64,000 bases of DNA from an uncultured Draconibacterium sp. (GTDB lineage Bacteria; Bacteroidota; Bacteroidia; Bacteroidales; Prolixibacteraceae). Shown one piece after another: positions 34,947-44,529 of this stretch. Position numbers and translations under genes: made by a program. The notes under the pieces were generated by a model, which was not told the DNA's origin, made no database searches, and saw nothing but the letters and a program-made list of their open reading frames with translations. Within the stretch, counting starts at the first letter, position 1. Every line of letters starts with the position of its first letter. The stretch lies in NCBI RefSeq assembly GCF_963675065.1, contig NZ_OY775906.1, positions 3,264,001 to 3,328,000 on the forward strand. The letters are read 5' to 3'.

Positions 34947-37163
34947 ATGGCAAAATCGCTGGTAAACACAAACGCTAAATTTGGCACCATGCCAGTTTTT
35001 CTAACGGCACTTTCTACCATTCTCGGAGCAATTTTATTTCTGCGTTTTGGCTGGGCTGTTGGACAGGTTGGCTTTATTGGTGTTATTGGCATAATCGTTT
35101 TAGGTCATATTGTAACTATTCCCACAGCGTTTGCCGTTGCTGAAATTGCTACCAACCAACGCGTGCAAGGTGGTGGTGCTTATTACATCATCAGCCGGTC
35201 TTTTGGATTGAATATTGGCGGGGCTATTGGCATTGCCTTATACCTCTCGCAGGCTATTAGTGTGGCATTTTATGTGATCGCTTTTGGCGAAGCTTTTGAA
35301 CCGGTGATTAGATGGATTGGTGAAACTTACAACTTTTTTATTCCCGACCGAAGATGGATTTCCATTCCTACCATGGTTCTGCTTTCGATACTAATTCTCA
35401 CAAAAGGAGCAAATGTGGGAATGAAAGCACTTTATGTGGTAGTTGCCATTTTATTGACATCTATCGCCATGTTTTTTTTAGGCGAATCTTCCATAAAGCC
35501 TGAAGTGGTTAATTTTCACAGCAAAATTCCGAATAACCTGAATTTCTTTTTTGTTTTCACCATTATATTCCCGGCATTTACAGGACTTGCTGCCGGATTG
35601 GGGCTATCGGGCGATTTAAAAGATCCTAAAAGATCAATTCCCCGGGGAACCTTGTGGGCAACTGTAGTGGGCATGCTGGTATATGTTGCCATTGCTTATA
35701 AATTTGCGATCTCGGCATCGCCTGAAGATCTGGTGGCCGACCAGTTGATCATGAGCAAAATTGCTATTTGGGGCCCCATAATTCCAATCGGCTTGGCAGC
35801 TGCGTCTTTAAGCTCAGCGCTTGGCTCCATCATGGTAGCACCACGAACCTTACAGGCCATTGGCTACGATGATATTTTTCCACAGGGGCACCTAAACCGC
35901 TGGTTTGCCAAAGGAAGAAAAACCGATAACGAACCTATTAACGGGTCGCTGATAACCATTGTAATCGCATTTGTCTTTGTTGTTGTTGGCGATGTTGATT
36001 TTGTGGCTCAAATCATCTCCATGTTCTTCATGGTAACCTACAGCGCCATCTGCCTCATCTCTTTACTGGAGCACTTTGCTGCCGACCCTGCCTACCGTCC
36101 AACCTTCCGTTCAAGCTGGCATTTATCGCTTATCGGAACACTTTCGTCGTTGTGGCTAATGTTTCAAATGAACGCTACTTATGCAGCTGTTTCGGTGGTA
36201 ATAATGGCAATGATATATTACATTATCATGCTTAACAATGAGGAGAACCAGGGATTGAACAAACTTTTCCGTGGAGTAATCTTCCAGCTTAGCCGACAGT
36301 TGCAAATTATGCTGCAACGTGCCGACAGCGAAAAAGATAAAAGCTGGCGACCATTTGGAGTATGTATTTCGCACGATACATTTAAACGACGCTCGGCATT
36401 CGATATCATGCGCTGGATTTCATACAAATACGGCTTTGGAACATACATCCATTTTATAAAAGGCTTGCTGAATGAGAAAAATACAGAAGAATCAAAACAA
36501 GTTCTGGATCGGTTGATTCAACTTTCGGCTGGAAGCAACAACCGTGTTTACCTCGACACCATAATCTCTCCATCATACACCTCGGCAATTGCGCAAGTGG
36601 TGCAACTTTCCGGGATATCGGGAAAGGGAAACAACCTTATTCTTTTTGAATTCTCACGTACCGATCCGGGTAACCTGAAAGAAATTACGGGCAATTACCA
36701 AATTGTAGAATCGGCCGGTTTCGACATCTGTATTCTGAACACTTCGTACAAAAGTTTTGGGTATAAAAAAGAAATCCACATCTGGATTCGCCCCGAAGAT
36801 TATGTGAATGCAAATTTAATGATCTTACTGGGGTACATTATTTTAGGCCACCCTGAATGGAAAAAAGGAAAGATTAAAATCTTTGCGCTCTATCCTGAAC
36901 AGGACATGGAAGAAAAAAGAAAACAGTTAATGGAGTTGATAAAAACTGGTCGTTTACCAATCAGTCCGTCGAACATTTCGATGGTACCCTACGAATCGGG
37001 CGACCGGAAAAGCAAAATTATGAAATACTCGGCCGATGCCGACCTTACAATCATTGGTTTTACCACCGATGCATTGAAAGATATTGAAGAATTCAGCGAA
37101 GGCTATAACGATCTGGGTAACATCCTGTTTGTGAGCTCAAACCGGGCCAAAGCAATAAACTAG
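34947..37163 (+). CDS. SLC12/APC-superfamily cation-chloride cotransporter-like permease
   Basis: A 738-residue protein. About 12 helices (residues 12-440) begin with FGTMPVFLTALSTILGAILFLRFGWAVGQVG, the typical opening of SLC12 cotransporters, followed by GGGAYYIISRSFGLNIGGAIG. A long soluble C-terminus (about 450-738) resembles the SLC12 domain, with IHIWIRPEDYVNANLMILLGYIILGHPEWKKGKIKIF. Eukaryotic relatives move Na/K with Cl. The bacterial substrate is not established. It is a single gene with no partner next to it. An amino-acid permease role is the alternative. Confidence 0.85.
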   Translation: MAKSLVNTNAKFGTMPVFLTALSTILGAILFLRFGWAVGQVGFIGVIGIIVLGHIVTIPTAFAVAEIATNQRVQGGGAYYIISRSFGLNIGGAIGIALYLSQAISVAFYVIAFGEAFEPVIRWIGETYNFFIPDRRWISIPTMVLLSILILTKGANVGMKALYVVVAILLTSIAMFFLGESSIKPEVVNFHSKIPNNLNFFFVFTIIFPAFTGLAAGLGLSGDLKDPKRSIPRGTLWATVVGMLVYVAIAYKFAISASPEDLVADQLIMSKIAIWGPIIPIGLAAASLSSALGSIMVAPRTLQAIGYDDIFPQGHLNRWFAKGRKTDNEPINGSLITIVIAFVFVVVGDVDFVAQIISMFFMVTYSAICLISLLEHFAADPAYRPTFRSSWHLSLIGTLSSLWLMFQMNATYAAVSVVIMAMIYYIIMLNNEENQGLNKLFRGVIFQLSRQLQIMLQRADSEKDKSWRPFGVCISHDTFKRRSAFDIMRWISYKYGFGTYIHFIKGLLNEKNTEESKQVLDRLIQLSAGSNNRVYLDTIISPSYTSAIAQVVQLSGISGKGNNLILFEFSRTDPGNLKEITGNYQIVESAGFDICILNTSYKSFGYKKEIHIWIRPEDYVNANLMILLGYIILGHPEWKKGKIKIFALYPEQDMEEKRKQLMELIKTGRLPISPSNISMVPYESGDRKSKIMKYSADADLTIIGFTTDALKDIEEFSEGYNDLGNILFVSSNRAKAIN

Positions 37164-37198
37164 CAGCAGCCTTCGTTTTTACACGTAACATTTTTAGC

Positions 37199-37206
37199 TA
37201 ATTTTG
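37199..37206 (+). promoter_or_regulatory. -7 promoter element for coaD
   Basis: TAATTTTG matches TAnnTTTG, 21 bp before the coaD ATG. No clear -33 element was identified. Confidence 0.5.
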
Positions 37207-37227
37207 AAGCACTTTAAACGATTCAAA

Positions 37228-37704
37228 ATGGAAAGAATAGCCATATTCCCCGGATCTTTTGATCCTTTTACAGTAGGACACGAGTCGATTGTTCGACGTG
37301 CCATTTCAATGTTCGACAAGATCTATATCATGATTGGTTATAACGCCAACAAGAAACCGTTCTTTCCCATTGAAAAAAGGATGAAATGGATCAACCAGGT
37401 TTTTGAAAATGAACCCACTGTTGAGGTTCGTTTACACGAAGGATTAACTGTAGATTTCTGTAAAGAAGTGGGAGCAAAATACATTTTACGCGGTATACGT
37501 ACCTCGTCCGATTTTGAATACGAGCGTTCGATAGCCCAGATAAATAAAAAGATGCACCCTGAGATTGAATCGGTATTTTTGCTCACGCTGCCGGAACATA
37601 CACCGGTTAATGCAAGCATAATTCGCGATATTGTTTCGCATGGCGGCGATGCAAGCATGTTCCTCCCAAAAGGACTGGATATGAGCGAGTTTAAAGTTAA
37701 TTAA
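37228..37704 (+). CDS. coaD: Phosphopantetheine adenylyltransferase
   Basis: A 158-residue nucleotidyltransferase catalysing the fourth step of coenzyme A synthesis (4'-phosphopantetheine plus ATP to dephospho-CoA). The (H/T)xGH site is in FPGSFDPFTVGHESIV, RGIRTSSDFEYE is the substrate loop, and VNASIIRDIV corresponds to the ISSTxVR motif. The start at 37228 (MERIAIFPG) matches the family; an in-frame TTG at 37204 is rejected. Confidence 0.95.
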   Translation: MERIAIFPGSFDPFTVGHESIVRRAISMFDKIYIMIGYNANKKPFFPIEKRMKWINQVFENEPTVEVRLHEGLTVDFCKEVGAKYILRGIRTSSDFEYERSIAQINKKMHPEIESVFLLTLPEHTPVNASIIRDIVSHGGDASMFLPKGLDMSEFKVN

Positions 37705-37709
37705 CTCCT

Positions 37710-39131
37710 ATGAACAAAAGCACCTGTTTTCTGATAATCCTCATCACTGCGCTGAGCTTTTCGTTAAATGTAATGGCAACCAGTATTCGTTGCACTAATC
37801 TTGAGTACGCCAACGAGCAGCTTACTTTTTATACCTATGCCGACCCCATTTCGAACAACAACAAAGTGGCGTTCACGCTAAAATTTAACAGCGAAGGAAC
37901 AAGCGAAGCTTCCTTACAAATTGATGAGCCGGTTTTTACTTATTCCGAATTTGGCATTTACCGCGGATTGCTGCTACTGGAGCCGGGAAAGAATATCGAT
38001 TTAAAACTTCCTCCACTAAAAAAGAAATCTTTTGCCGACCAAAAAAACCCCTACTTTAAGCCAATTGCGTTTTGGATTTATACCAACAACGGCGAAATGC
38101 TTAACGACAAGATCAGCCGCTTCGAGCAAAAACTAAACGAATTAACAGATAAAGATTTTAACGCCTTATATTTTCAGCAATCCGAAGCTGCCTTTAACCG
38201 ACTAAAAACCGGTATCGACGAGGCTTTCCCGGAAAAAGGATCGCAGAGTTTTGAGCTGCATAAAACTTTGCGATTAAAACTTATGGAAGCTGATATTTTT
38301 AGAATGAGTCCCGAAAATTATTCCTCTGTTTTTCAATCGATTTCTCCTGAATTCTGGGAACACCAGTCGTTTAAAACCTTATTCGACAAAACCTTCGACA
38401 AACAACTGAGCTTTTCCGCAAAAGCTATAGGCGGAGCAAAAGTATCGGCTGCGGTTGCCGGCGAAAACATAAATGCCTTGATTGATTTTATTTCGGAGAA
38501 ATATAAACTCTCCGGAACAATGGCCGATCTGGTATTATTAAAAATGCTGCACGATGGTTTTTACTCCAAAGAATTTCCGGTGAAAGCCATTAAAAATATG
38601 ATTGCCAGCAAACATTTTACAAGCAATCCGGAAAGAAAAATCCGCGAGGTAGCCAAAAACGTGTCCGCCAAAATTACATTTCTGGAAAAGGGAAGCGAAG
38701 CACCGGCCATTTGTTTAAACGATCTTAACAATGAAAAGCTTTGTACTAACAACAGCCAGGAGAAATTTAAATACATTGTTTTTGCTGATGTTGAAACCGT
38801 TATTTGCCAGGAACATTTAAAATACCTGAGCCGCCTGAACGAACTATTTAATAAAAACCTCGATATTTTTGTGGTGCTGCGAAACACCGACAAAGCAGGA
38901 ATCGACAGTTTTTTAAAAGAAAATAAGGTGCCGGCAACCGTATTAATCGACAGTGAAAATAAAGCCATTTCAGAATATAAAGTCCGGTCGTTTCCGCAAT
39001 GTTTTTTACTAAACGAAAAACACCAGGTGGTTTTTGATGATGCCAAAGCACCGCTAAACGGTTTCGAGCAACAATTTGGCACATGGCTGCGTAACGAACT
39101 TTTTATGCGTCAGCGTAATCAGAACCGGTAA
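37710..39131 (+). CDS. Secreted protein with degenerate thioredoxin-like C-terminal domain
   Basis: A 473-residue protein. A signal peptide (about 1-23) is followed by about 300 residues of unrecognised sequence, partly beta-rich and then helical. The C-terminal 130 residues look like a TlpA-type thioredoxin fold: YIVFADVETVICQEHLKYL in the active-site position with only one Cys, VPATVLIDSENK, and a SFPQCFLL cis-Pro loop. Loss of the CxxC pair argues against disulfide chemistry. It starts 5 bp after coaD and overlaps the convergent Nudix gene by 13 bp. Confidence 0.75.
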   Translation: MNKSTCFLIILITALSFSLNVMATSIRCTNLEYANEQLTFYTYADPISNNNKVAFTLKFNSEGTSEASLQIDEPVFTYSEFGIYRGLLLLEPGKNIDLKLPPLKKKSFADQKNPYFKPIAFWIYTNNGEMLNDKISRFEQKLNELTDKDFNALYFQQSEAAFNRLKTGIDEAFPEKGSQSFELHKTLRLKLMEADIFRMSPENYSSVFQSISPEFWEHQSFKTLFDKTFDKQLSFSAKAIGGAKVSAAVAGENINALIDFISEKYKLSGTMADLVLLKMLHDGFYSKEFPVKAIKNMIASKHFTSNPERKIREVAKNVSAKITFLEKGSEAPAICLNDLNNEKLCTNNSQEKFKYIVFADVETVICQEHLKYLSRLNELFNKNLDIFVVLRNTDKAGIDSFLKENKVPATVLIDSENKAISEYKVRSFPQCFLLNEKHQVVFDDAKAPLNGFEQQFGTWLRNELFMRQRNQNR

Positions 39132-39745
39132 AGTTCAATCAGTGCTTTTAGGTTTTCATAGGTATTTTCGAGGACCTCGCCCAGCTCGTTAGGAAGAAAC
39201 CAGCGTACTTCGGTAATGCCTTCCTCCTTTTGAGGAATAGGCGTTTCCGACCCATTGTATTCCATTTCAAACCAATAAGTTTCTTTAAAAACCCACTGCC
39301 CAAGTGTTTTTTTATACGGCGATTGGTAAATGTGATAGGTTGATGGCAGCGCTTTCACGATGGAATGATTTGTAATGCCACATTCTTCTTCCACTTCGCG
39401 CAAAGCTGCAGTTTTAACACTTTCACCTTTATCGATTTTTCCTTTTGGCAGATCCCATTTCCCGTTTCGGTAAATAAAAAGCAATCTGCCGTCACGTTTT
39501 ACAACTCCGCCGGCAGCATCAATCTGCAAAAATGCCGATCTAAAATTCTGAAACAGTTTCTCAGCTTCAGGATGTTCTACAACAGTTTCCTGAGTATCGC
39601 TGTTTTCAAAATCCGGTAACCAGTCCATTATATCTTCAATGCCGCTGTTTTCAGTCAAAATTCGGCATAGTTTACTCAATGTTATATTCACGCCCGGTAT
39701 AAAACCGATCCTCTTTTCATTCAAAAAAACTTTATACTTTTGCAT
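39119..39745 (-). CDS. Nudix hydrolase
   Basis: A protein of 208 residues. The Nudix box reads GKIDKGESVKTAALREVEEECGI, matching GX5EX7REUXEEXGU and placing the catalytic metal-binding glutamates. About 70 residues precede the domain (MQKYKVFLNEKRIGFIPG...). The substrate (nucleotide sugar, oxidised nucleotide or other diphosphate) cannot be predicted. The ATG at 39745 is chosen; longer in-frame starts would run into pyrE control sequence. Its start is 22 bp from divergent pyrE. Confidence 0.88.
   Translation of the reverse strand: MQKYKVFLNEKRIGFIPGVNITLSKLCRILTENSGIEDIMDWLPDFENSDTQETVVEHPEAEKLFQNFRSAFLQIDAAGGVVKRDGRLLFIYRNGKWDLPKGKIDKGESVKTAALREVEEECGITNHSIVKALPSTYHIYQSPYKKTLGQWVFKETYWFEMEYNGSETPIPQKEEGITEVRWFLPNELGEVLENTYENLKALIELYRF
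39735..39742 (+). promoter_or_regulatory. -7 promoter element for pyrE
   Basis: TACTTTTG matches TAnnTTTG, 25 bp before the pyrE ATG. It lies inside the first codons of the divergent Nudix gene, so the two promoters must overlap. Confidence 0.55.
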
Positions 39746-39767
39746 TGAATTAAAATTGCACATTACT

Positions 39768-40400
39768 ATGGAAAATATACAAACTGAAGTAACCAAGAGA
39801 TTACTTGAAATTAACACCATAAAGATACAACCAGATAATCCATTTACATGGGCATCGGGGTGGAAATCTCCAATTTATTGCGACAATAGAAAAACGCTTT
39901 CTTATCCTGACACCCGCGCCTATATTCGCGATGCATTTGTTCAGATGATTCAGGAAAAATACCCGGAAGCAGAAGTAATTGCAGGGGTAGCTACCGGAGC
40001 TATTGCAATTGGTGCCTTGGTAGCCGATAAACTGGGACTTCCCTTTATTTATGTTCGTTCGAAACCGAAAGGTCACGGATTGGAAAACCTGATTGAAGGC
40101 GATCTAAAACCTTTCAAAAAAGTTGTGGTTGTTGAAGACCTTGTTTCAACAGGAGTAAGCAGTTTGAAAGCTGCTGAAGCCGTTAACAACTTTGGTGGCG
40201 ATGTTGTGGGTATGGTATCAATCTTTACCTACAATTTCCCATTGGCAAAAGAAAACTTCGAGAAAGCAGGTATCGAACTTACTTCATTGAGCCGTTATCA
40301 GATTCTGATCGACTTTTCGCTGGAAAGAGGCGACATTACAAAAGACCAGGTGGAGTCGCTGATGGAGTGGCGCGAAGACCCTGCAAACTGGGGAAAATAA
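39768..40400 (+). CDS. pyrE: Orotate phosphoribosyltransferase
   Basis: A 210-residue enzyme converting orotate and PRPP to OMP in pyrimidine synthesis. The PRPP-binding motif is KVVVVEDLVSTGVSSLKAAE. The N-terminal FTWASGWKSPIYCDNRKTLSYP and KPKGHG loop fit the PyrE family. The start at 39768 (MENIQTEVTKRLLEI) is supported by the promoter element just upstream. A terminator follows closely. Confidence 0.95.
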   Translation: MENIQTEVTKRLLEINTIKIQPDNPFTWASGWKSPIYCDNRKTLSYPDTRAYIRDAFVQMIQEKYPEAEVIAGVATGAIAIGALVADKLGLPFIYVRSKPKGHGLENLIEGDLKPFKKVVVVEDLVSTGVSSLKAAEAVNNFGGDVVGMVSIFTYNFPLAKENFEKAGIELTSLSRYQILIDFSLERGDITKDQVESLMEWREDPANWGK

Positions 40401-40427
40401 TCTGTAAGTAAAAAGACATTACATATT

Positions 40428-40463
40428 TCCCGCTCCTGATGGTTATTGGGGGCGGGATTTTTT
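40428..40463 (+). terminator. Terminator after pyrE
   Basis: TCCCGCTCC and GGGGCGGGA pair over 9 bp (one G-T) with a 12-nt loop, followed by TTTTTT. The SRPBCC gene begins 10 bp beyond. Confidence 0.8.
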
Positions 40464-40472
40464 ATAACTACT

Positions 40473-40922
40473 ATGGCACTCAACAAATACGTTAGCGAAG
40501 TAAAAGTTATCGAGCACAACCAGCAGGTGGTTTTTAATTACCTGTCGAATTTCGAAAACCTGTCTGCTTACCTTAATTCAGGGTTGATAGAGAAAATAAC
40601 TGAAAAGGTTCCGCAAATTAAAATTACTGATTTTGAGTCGGATAAAGATTCTTGTAAATTCAACATAACCGGACTGGGGCTTGCCGAAATTAAGATTGTT
40701 AACCGCGAGCCATTTAAAACGATAAAAGTTGAAAGTTCGGGTGGTTTGCCACTGAGTTTTACATTCTGGATTCAGTTAATGCCGGTTAACGAATACAAAA
40801 CAAAAATGCGCCTAACACTGCATGCCGAAATGACCATGATGATTAAAATGATGGCCGGAAGTAAACTGGAAGAAGGAATTAATCAATTGGCCGACACACT
40901 TTCGAAGTTGCCTTATCAGTAG
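40473..40922 (+). CDS. SRPBCC (START/Bet v1-like) family protein
   Basis: A 149-residue soluble protein with a predicted helix-grip fold. It opens KYVSEVKVIEHNQQVVFNYLSNFENL, the usual start of SRPBCC domains, and ends with a long helix (MMIKMMAGSKLEEGINQLADTLSKLPY). Such proteins bind hydrophobic ligands, but none can be named here. The start at 40473 is chosen because the upstream ATG at 40446 overlaps the terminator stem. Confidence 0.75.
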   Translation: MALNKYVSEVKVIEHNQQVVFNYLSNFENLSAYLNSGLIEKITEKVPQIKITDFESDKDSCKFNITGLGLAEIKIVNREPFKTIKVESSGGLPLSFTFWIQLMPVNEYKTKMRLTLHAEMTMMIKMMAGSKLEEGINQLADTLSKLPYQ

Positions 40923-41260
40923 TAGTTTGCAGTTGTCGTTCTCAGTTCGCAGTATAGAAGGGGAAGGATGTATTTTGAATGCTCAGTGACACTCGGTTTT
41001 TTGGAGCCGCAGTTAAGCGGAGAACTAAAAATGGAAAGTGGAACTAGTCCCAACCGGAGTGTCGTGGATGATTAACGATGTCAGATTTTGGAAGAAATTT
41101 GAAGTAGGCATAATCTAATGTGCTCTATCTGCCTATTGTGGTTAGCAAAATTCACAGACAACAGTTTTTCCACAATTTAACAGTTTTTCAATTTAACAAG
41201 CAAATTCAATTTCCCGTTATTAAAGCATTCTCGCATTAAATCATTCAGGCATTTCTTTTT
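40923..41260. other. Intergenic region with word repeats and a long stem-loop
   Basis: There is no gene in these 338 bp, between converging genes. Recurrent words (GTTTGCAGTT...TTCTCAGTTCGCAG, GATGATTAACGAT, CTATCTGCCTATTGTGGTTAG) match intergenic DNA elsewhere in the window. GACACTC (40988-40994) pairs with GAGTGTC (41057-41063), enclosing an inner hairpin CCGC-AGTTAA-GCGG (41007-41020). Confidence 0.5.
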
Positions 41261-42001
41261 TCAAACAACAAACTCCACCTCTTTAAACATATATTCCGTT
41301 ACCTCCCCGTCGGGCTCTTCCAACTGCAGTTGTCCAAAATTGCCAATGCCTGCAATTCTGGCGCTAAACTCTTTTCCGTCTTTTTTATACCGGTGAAAGC
41401 CCTCATTTCTGAACAAGGATTGAAAATATTCTGTATCAACTTTTTTCAATCTCCCCTCTCGCAAAACCTCTATATAACTTTCCAACCTCTGCAAAAAAGC
41501 TTTTAAAATAACATGAATATCAAAATCTTTTTTCAGGAGTTGTTTCAACGACACCGGGTTGGGTGCATCCGAGAAAAATTGCTCCTGATTTACATTCACA
41601 CCCACGCCAACTACCGATGAATCAAGTGTTATCCCCTTCACCGTGTTTTCAATCAAAATGCCGGCAATCTTCTTTTCGCCCACATAAATATCGTTGGGCC
41701 ACTTAATTTTTACATTATCTAAATGCTCTTTCAAAACTTTTGCCAAGGCCAAACTAACAACTTTTGAGATATAAAACTGTTGGCCGGCTTCCAAAAAACC
41801 AGGGTACAAAATCACACTGAAAAGCAAATTTTTATTGCGTTCGCTTTCCCAAAAGTTACCTACCTGTCCACGGCCACTTTCCTGGTAATGTGCCAAAACG
41901 ACAGTGCCCTGAGCCGCCTTTTCTTTCACCAGTTGGTTGGCATAGTTGTTGGTACTATCGAGCTCATTAAATACAATGATATTTTTGTCAGTTAAAAACA
42001 T
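41261..42001 (-). CDS. birA: Biotin--[acetyl-CoA-carboxylase] ligase
   Basis: A 246-residue monofunctional biotin protein ligase without the N-terminal DNA-binding domain of E. coli BirA. The biotin/ATP loop is ESGRGQVGNFWESERNKNLLFSV. The core motif is KIKWPNDIYVGEKKIAGILIE, and VVGVGVNVNQE follows. It biotinylates acetyl-CoA carboxylase and related enzymes. It is divergent from rsfS with an 80-bp spacer. Confidence 0.93.
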   Translation of the reverse strand: MFLTDKNIIVFNELDSTNNYANQLVKEKAAQGTVVLAHYQESGRGQVGNFWESERNKNLLFSVILYPGFLEAGQQFYISKVVSLALAKVLKEHLDNVKIKWPNDIYVGEKKIAGILIENTVKGITLDSSVVGVGVNVNQEQFFSDAPNPVSLKQLLKKDFDIHVILKAFLQRLESYIEVLREGRLKKVDTEYFQSLFRNEGFHRYKKDGKEFSARIAGIGNFGQLQLEEPDGEVTEYMFKEVEFVV

Positions 42002-42054
42002 ATAAATTCAAAAGTAAACCATTCTCTTAAAAAATGGTTAATGGACAAAAAGAT

Positions 42055-42062
42055 TATCTTTG
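42055..42062 (+). promoter_or_regulatory. -7 promoter element for rsfS-ftsH operon
   Basis: TATCTTTG matches TAnnTTTG, 19 bp before the rsfS ATG at 42082. No convincing -33 TTG was found. Confidence 0.5.
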
Positions 42063-42081
42063 TAGGGCACAACAAATTTTT

Positions 42082-42450
42082 ATGAATAAAGCAGACGAAT
42101 CAAAGGTTTTATTAGAAGCAATTCTTGAAGGTATACATCGGATAAAAGGGAAAGATATTACACACGTTGATTTGGAAAGTATCGACCATACTGAATGCGG
42201 ACATTTTATCATATGCCACGGAACCTCCTCAACTCATGTTGATTCAATTGCACACACGGTAGAACAAACAGTTAAAGAAGTTACCGGCGAAGATGTTTGG
42301 CATCGCGACGGCTACCGAAATGCACTTTGGATATTATTGGATTACGGAGATGTAATGGTACATGTGTTCCAGGAAGAAGCACGGCGGTTTTATAACCTTG
42401 AAGGACTTTGGGCTGATGCAAAAATTACTAAAATTGAAGAAGAAGATTAA
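42082..42450 (+). CDS. rsfS: Ribosomal silencing factor RsfS
   Basis: A 122-residue protein of the Iojap/RsfS family. DVWHRDGYRNALWILLDYGDVMVHVFQEEARRFYNLEGLW is the diagnostic C-terminal stretch. It binds ribosomal protein L14 and blocks subunit joining in starved cells. The start at 42082 (MNKADESKVLLEAI) fits the family length; the earlier ATG at 42034 overlaps the promoter. It ends 6 bp before ftsH. Confidence 0.93.
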   Translation: MNKADESKVLLEAILEGIHRIKGKDITHVDLESIDHTECGHFIICHGTSSTHVDSIAHTVEQTVKEVTGEDVWHRDGYRNALWILLDYGDVMVHVFQEEARRFYNLEGLWADAKITKIEEED

Positions 42451-42456
42451 AAGACC

Positions 42457-44529
42457 ATGACAGATAAACAGAATACCAAAAAAGATCAGAACAATCTGAA
42501 CAACCCTTTTGGGAAACTTAATCCCAAAAACAACGGTAAACCGCCAAAATTCAATGCCTATTGGATTTACGGAATTATAGCTGTTGTTTTTATTATTGTA
42601 CAATACTACATCAGCACCAGCAAAGGCCCTGTTGACACATCGTGGCCCGAGGTAAAACAAATGTTGCAAAACGGAGATGTTAAACGTATTGTAGTAATTA
42701 ATGAAAAAATTGCCCGGATTTATCTGAAAGAAGACCGTGTAAAAAATTACGAATCGCAGTTTGAAGGCAACTTCTCGAAACCATCTGATATTGGACCGCA
42801 TTTTAAACTGAATACCGGACCGATTGAAAATTTTGCCGATGATCTCAAGGTTGCACAGGAAAACATGGAAGACAAAGTCTTTCCGGTGTACGAAGATGAG
42901 CAGAATTGGGCGCGCGACATTATTTGGTCGATTGGCCCGTTTGTACTGATAATATTGCTGTGGTGGTGGATTTTCCGTAGAATGAGCCGCGGTGGTGCCG
43001 GAGGAGGTGGCGCCGGCGGTATTTTCAATGTCGGGAAATCGCAGGCAAAAGTTTTTGATAAAGACCAAAAAGTATCGACAAACTTTAAAGATGTTGCCGG
43101 ACTGGCAGAGGCCAAACAGGAGGTGGAAGAAATTGTAGAATTCCTGAAAAGCCCGGCAAAATATACCAAGCTCGGTGGTAAGATTCCGAAAGGTGCACTT
43201 TTGGTCGGCCCTCCGGGAACCGGTAAAACGTTACTTGCAAAAGCAGTTGCCGGAGAAGCAAACGTTCCGTTTTTCAGCATGTCGGGTTCCGATTTTGTGG
43301 AAATGTTTGTGGGAGTTGGAGCATCGCGTGTTCGCGACCTGTTTAAGCAAGCCAAAGAAAAAGCACCGTGTATTGTGTTTATCGACGAGATTGACGCTAT
43401 CGGACGTGCTCGTGGTAAAAATCCAAATATGGGATCGAACGACGAACGCGAAAATACGTTGAACCAGCTGCTTACCGAAATGGATGGTTTTGATACCAAC
43501 AGCGGGGTAATAATTCTGGCCGCTACCAACCGTGCCGATATTCTGGACCGTGCATTAATGCGTGCCGGACGTTTCGACCGACAAATTCATGTGGAGCTTC
43601 CCGACCTGAATGAACGTGGAGAAATTTTCAATGTTCATTTACGTCCGCTAAAATTAAGCGAAGAAGTAAAGGTTGATTTTCTGTCTAAACAAACACCTGG
43701 ATTCTCGGGTGCCGATATTGCCAATGTTTGTAACGAAGCTGCATTAATTGCCGCTCGCAGAAACAGAGACGCAATTGTTAAGCAAGATTTTCTTGATGCT
43801 GTTGACCGTATTATCGGTGGTTTAGAAAAGAAAAATAAGATCATTTCGCAGGAAGAAAAGAATACAATTGCCTTCCACGAAGCGGGTCACGCCACCATCA
43901 GTTGGTTGCTGGAATATGCACATCCGCTGGTTAAAGTAACTATTGTTCCGCGAGGAAAAGCGCTGGGAGCAGCCTGGTATTTGCCCGAAGAACGATCGAT
44001 TACCACAAAAGAACAGTTGCTGGATGAAATGGCGTCGGCACTAGGCGGGCGTGCAGCAGAAGAAATTACATTTGGTAAAATTTCGTCGGGAGCACAAAAC
44101 GACCTGGAAAAAGTTACCAAGCAGGCTTATGCAATGGTGAGCATTTTTGGAATGAGTGAAAAAGTTGGGAACATCAGTTTTTACGATTCAACCGGTCAAT
44201 CAGACTATTCGTTCACCAAACCATACAGCGAAAAAACGGCAGAACTGATTGACGAGGAAGTAAAAGTTCTGATTGACAGTCAATACAAACGTGCAAAGAA
44301 GGTATTACAAGAGAACAAAGAAGGGCACGCCAAATTAGCTAAACTGCTGCTTGAACGGGAAGTAATTTTCAGCGAAGACCTGGAAGCGATATTTGGCAAA
44401 CGCCCATGGGACAAAAAACACGCGATCTCAGAAAACGGCAATGGAGAAAAAACCCCGGAAGCCGAGCTGAAAGAAAAGAAAGAAACAAAAGCTGAAGAAA
44501 ATCACGAAGAGGAAACAACAACAGAATAA
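42457..44529 (+). CDS. ftsH: ATP-dependent zinc metalloprotease FtsH
   Basis: A 690-residue membrane AAA+ protease. Two helices (about 32-49 and 157-174) flank a periplasmic domain. The AAA module has Walker A GPPGTGKT, Walker [12 protein letters not shown], and the ISRG-like pore loop [12 protein letters not shown]. The zinc-protease motif is HEAGH (about 473). The C-terminal tail is charged and low-complexity. It degrades unassembled membrane proteins and short-lived regulators. The order rsfS-ftsH-LUD-cdsA is common in this phylum. Confidence 0.96.
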   Translation: MTDKQNTKKDQNNLNNPFGKLNPKNNGKPPKFNAYWIYGIIAVVFIIVQYYISTSKGPVDTSWPEVKQMLQNGDVKRIVVINEKIARIYLKEDRVKNYESQFEGNFSKPSDIGPHFKLNTGPIENFADDLKVAQENMEDKVFPVYEDEQNWARDIIWSIGPFVLIILLWWWIFRRMSRGGAGGGGAGGIFNVGKSQAKVFDKDQKVSTNFKDVAGLAEAKQEVEEIVEFLKSPAKYTKLGGKIPKGALLVGPPGTGKTLLAKAVAGEANVPFFSMSGSDFVEMFVGVGASRVRDLFKQAKEKAPCIVFIDEIDAIGRARGKNPNMGSNDERENTLNQLLTEMDGFDTNSGVIILAATNRADILDRALMRAGRFDRQIHVELPDLNERGEIFNVHLRPLKLSEEVKVDFLSKQTPGFSGADIANVCNEAALIAARRNRDAIVKQDFLDAVDRIIGGLEKKNKIISQEEKNTIAFHEAGHATISWLLEYAHPLVKVTIVPRGKALGAAWYLPEERSITTKEQLLDEMASALGGRAAEEITFGKISSGAQNDLEKVTKQAYAMVSIFGMSEKVGNISFYDSTGQSDYSFTKPYSEKTAELIDEEVKVLIDSQYKRAKKVLQENKEGHAKLAKLLLEREVIFSEDLEAIFGKRPWDKKHAISENGNGEKTPEAELKEKKETKAEENHEEETTTE

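Noticed and set aside
38561..39082. 173-codon minus-strand ORF inside the thioredoxin-like gene
   Set aside because: Antisense shadow; the plus-strand frame has a signal peptide and fold.
42334..43529. Overlapping minus-strand ORFs inside rsfS and ftsH
   Set aside because: Shadows of well-supported genes on the other strand.
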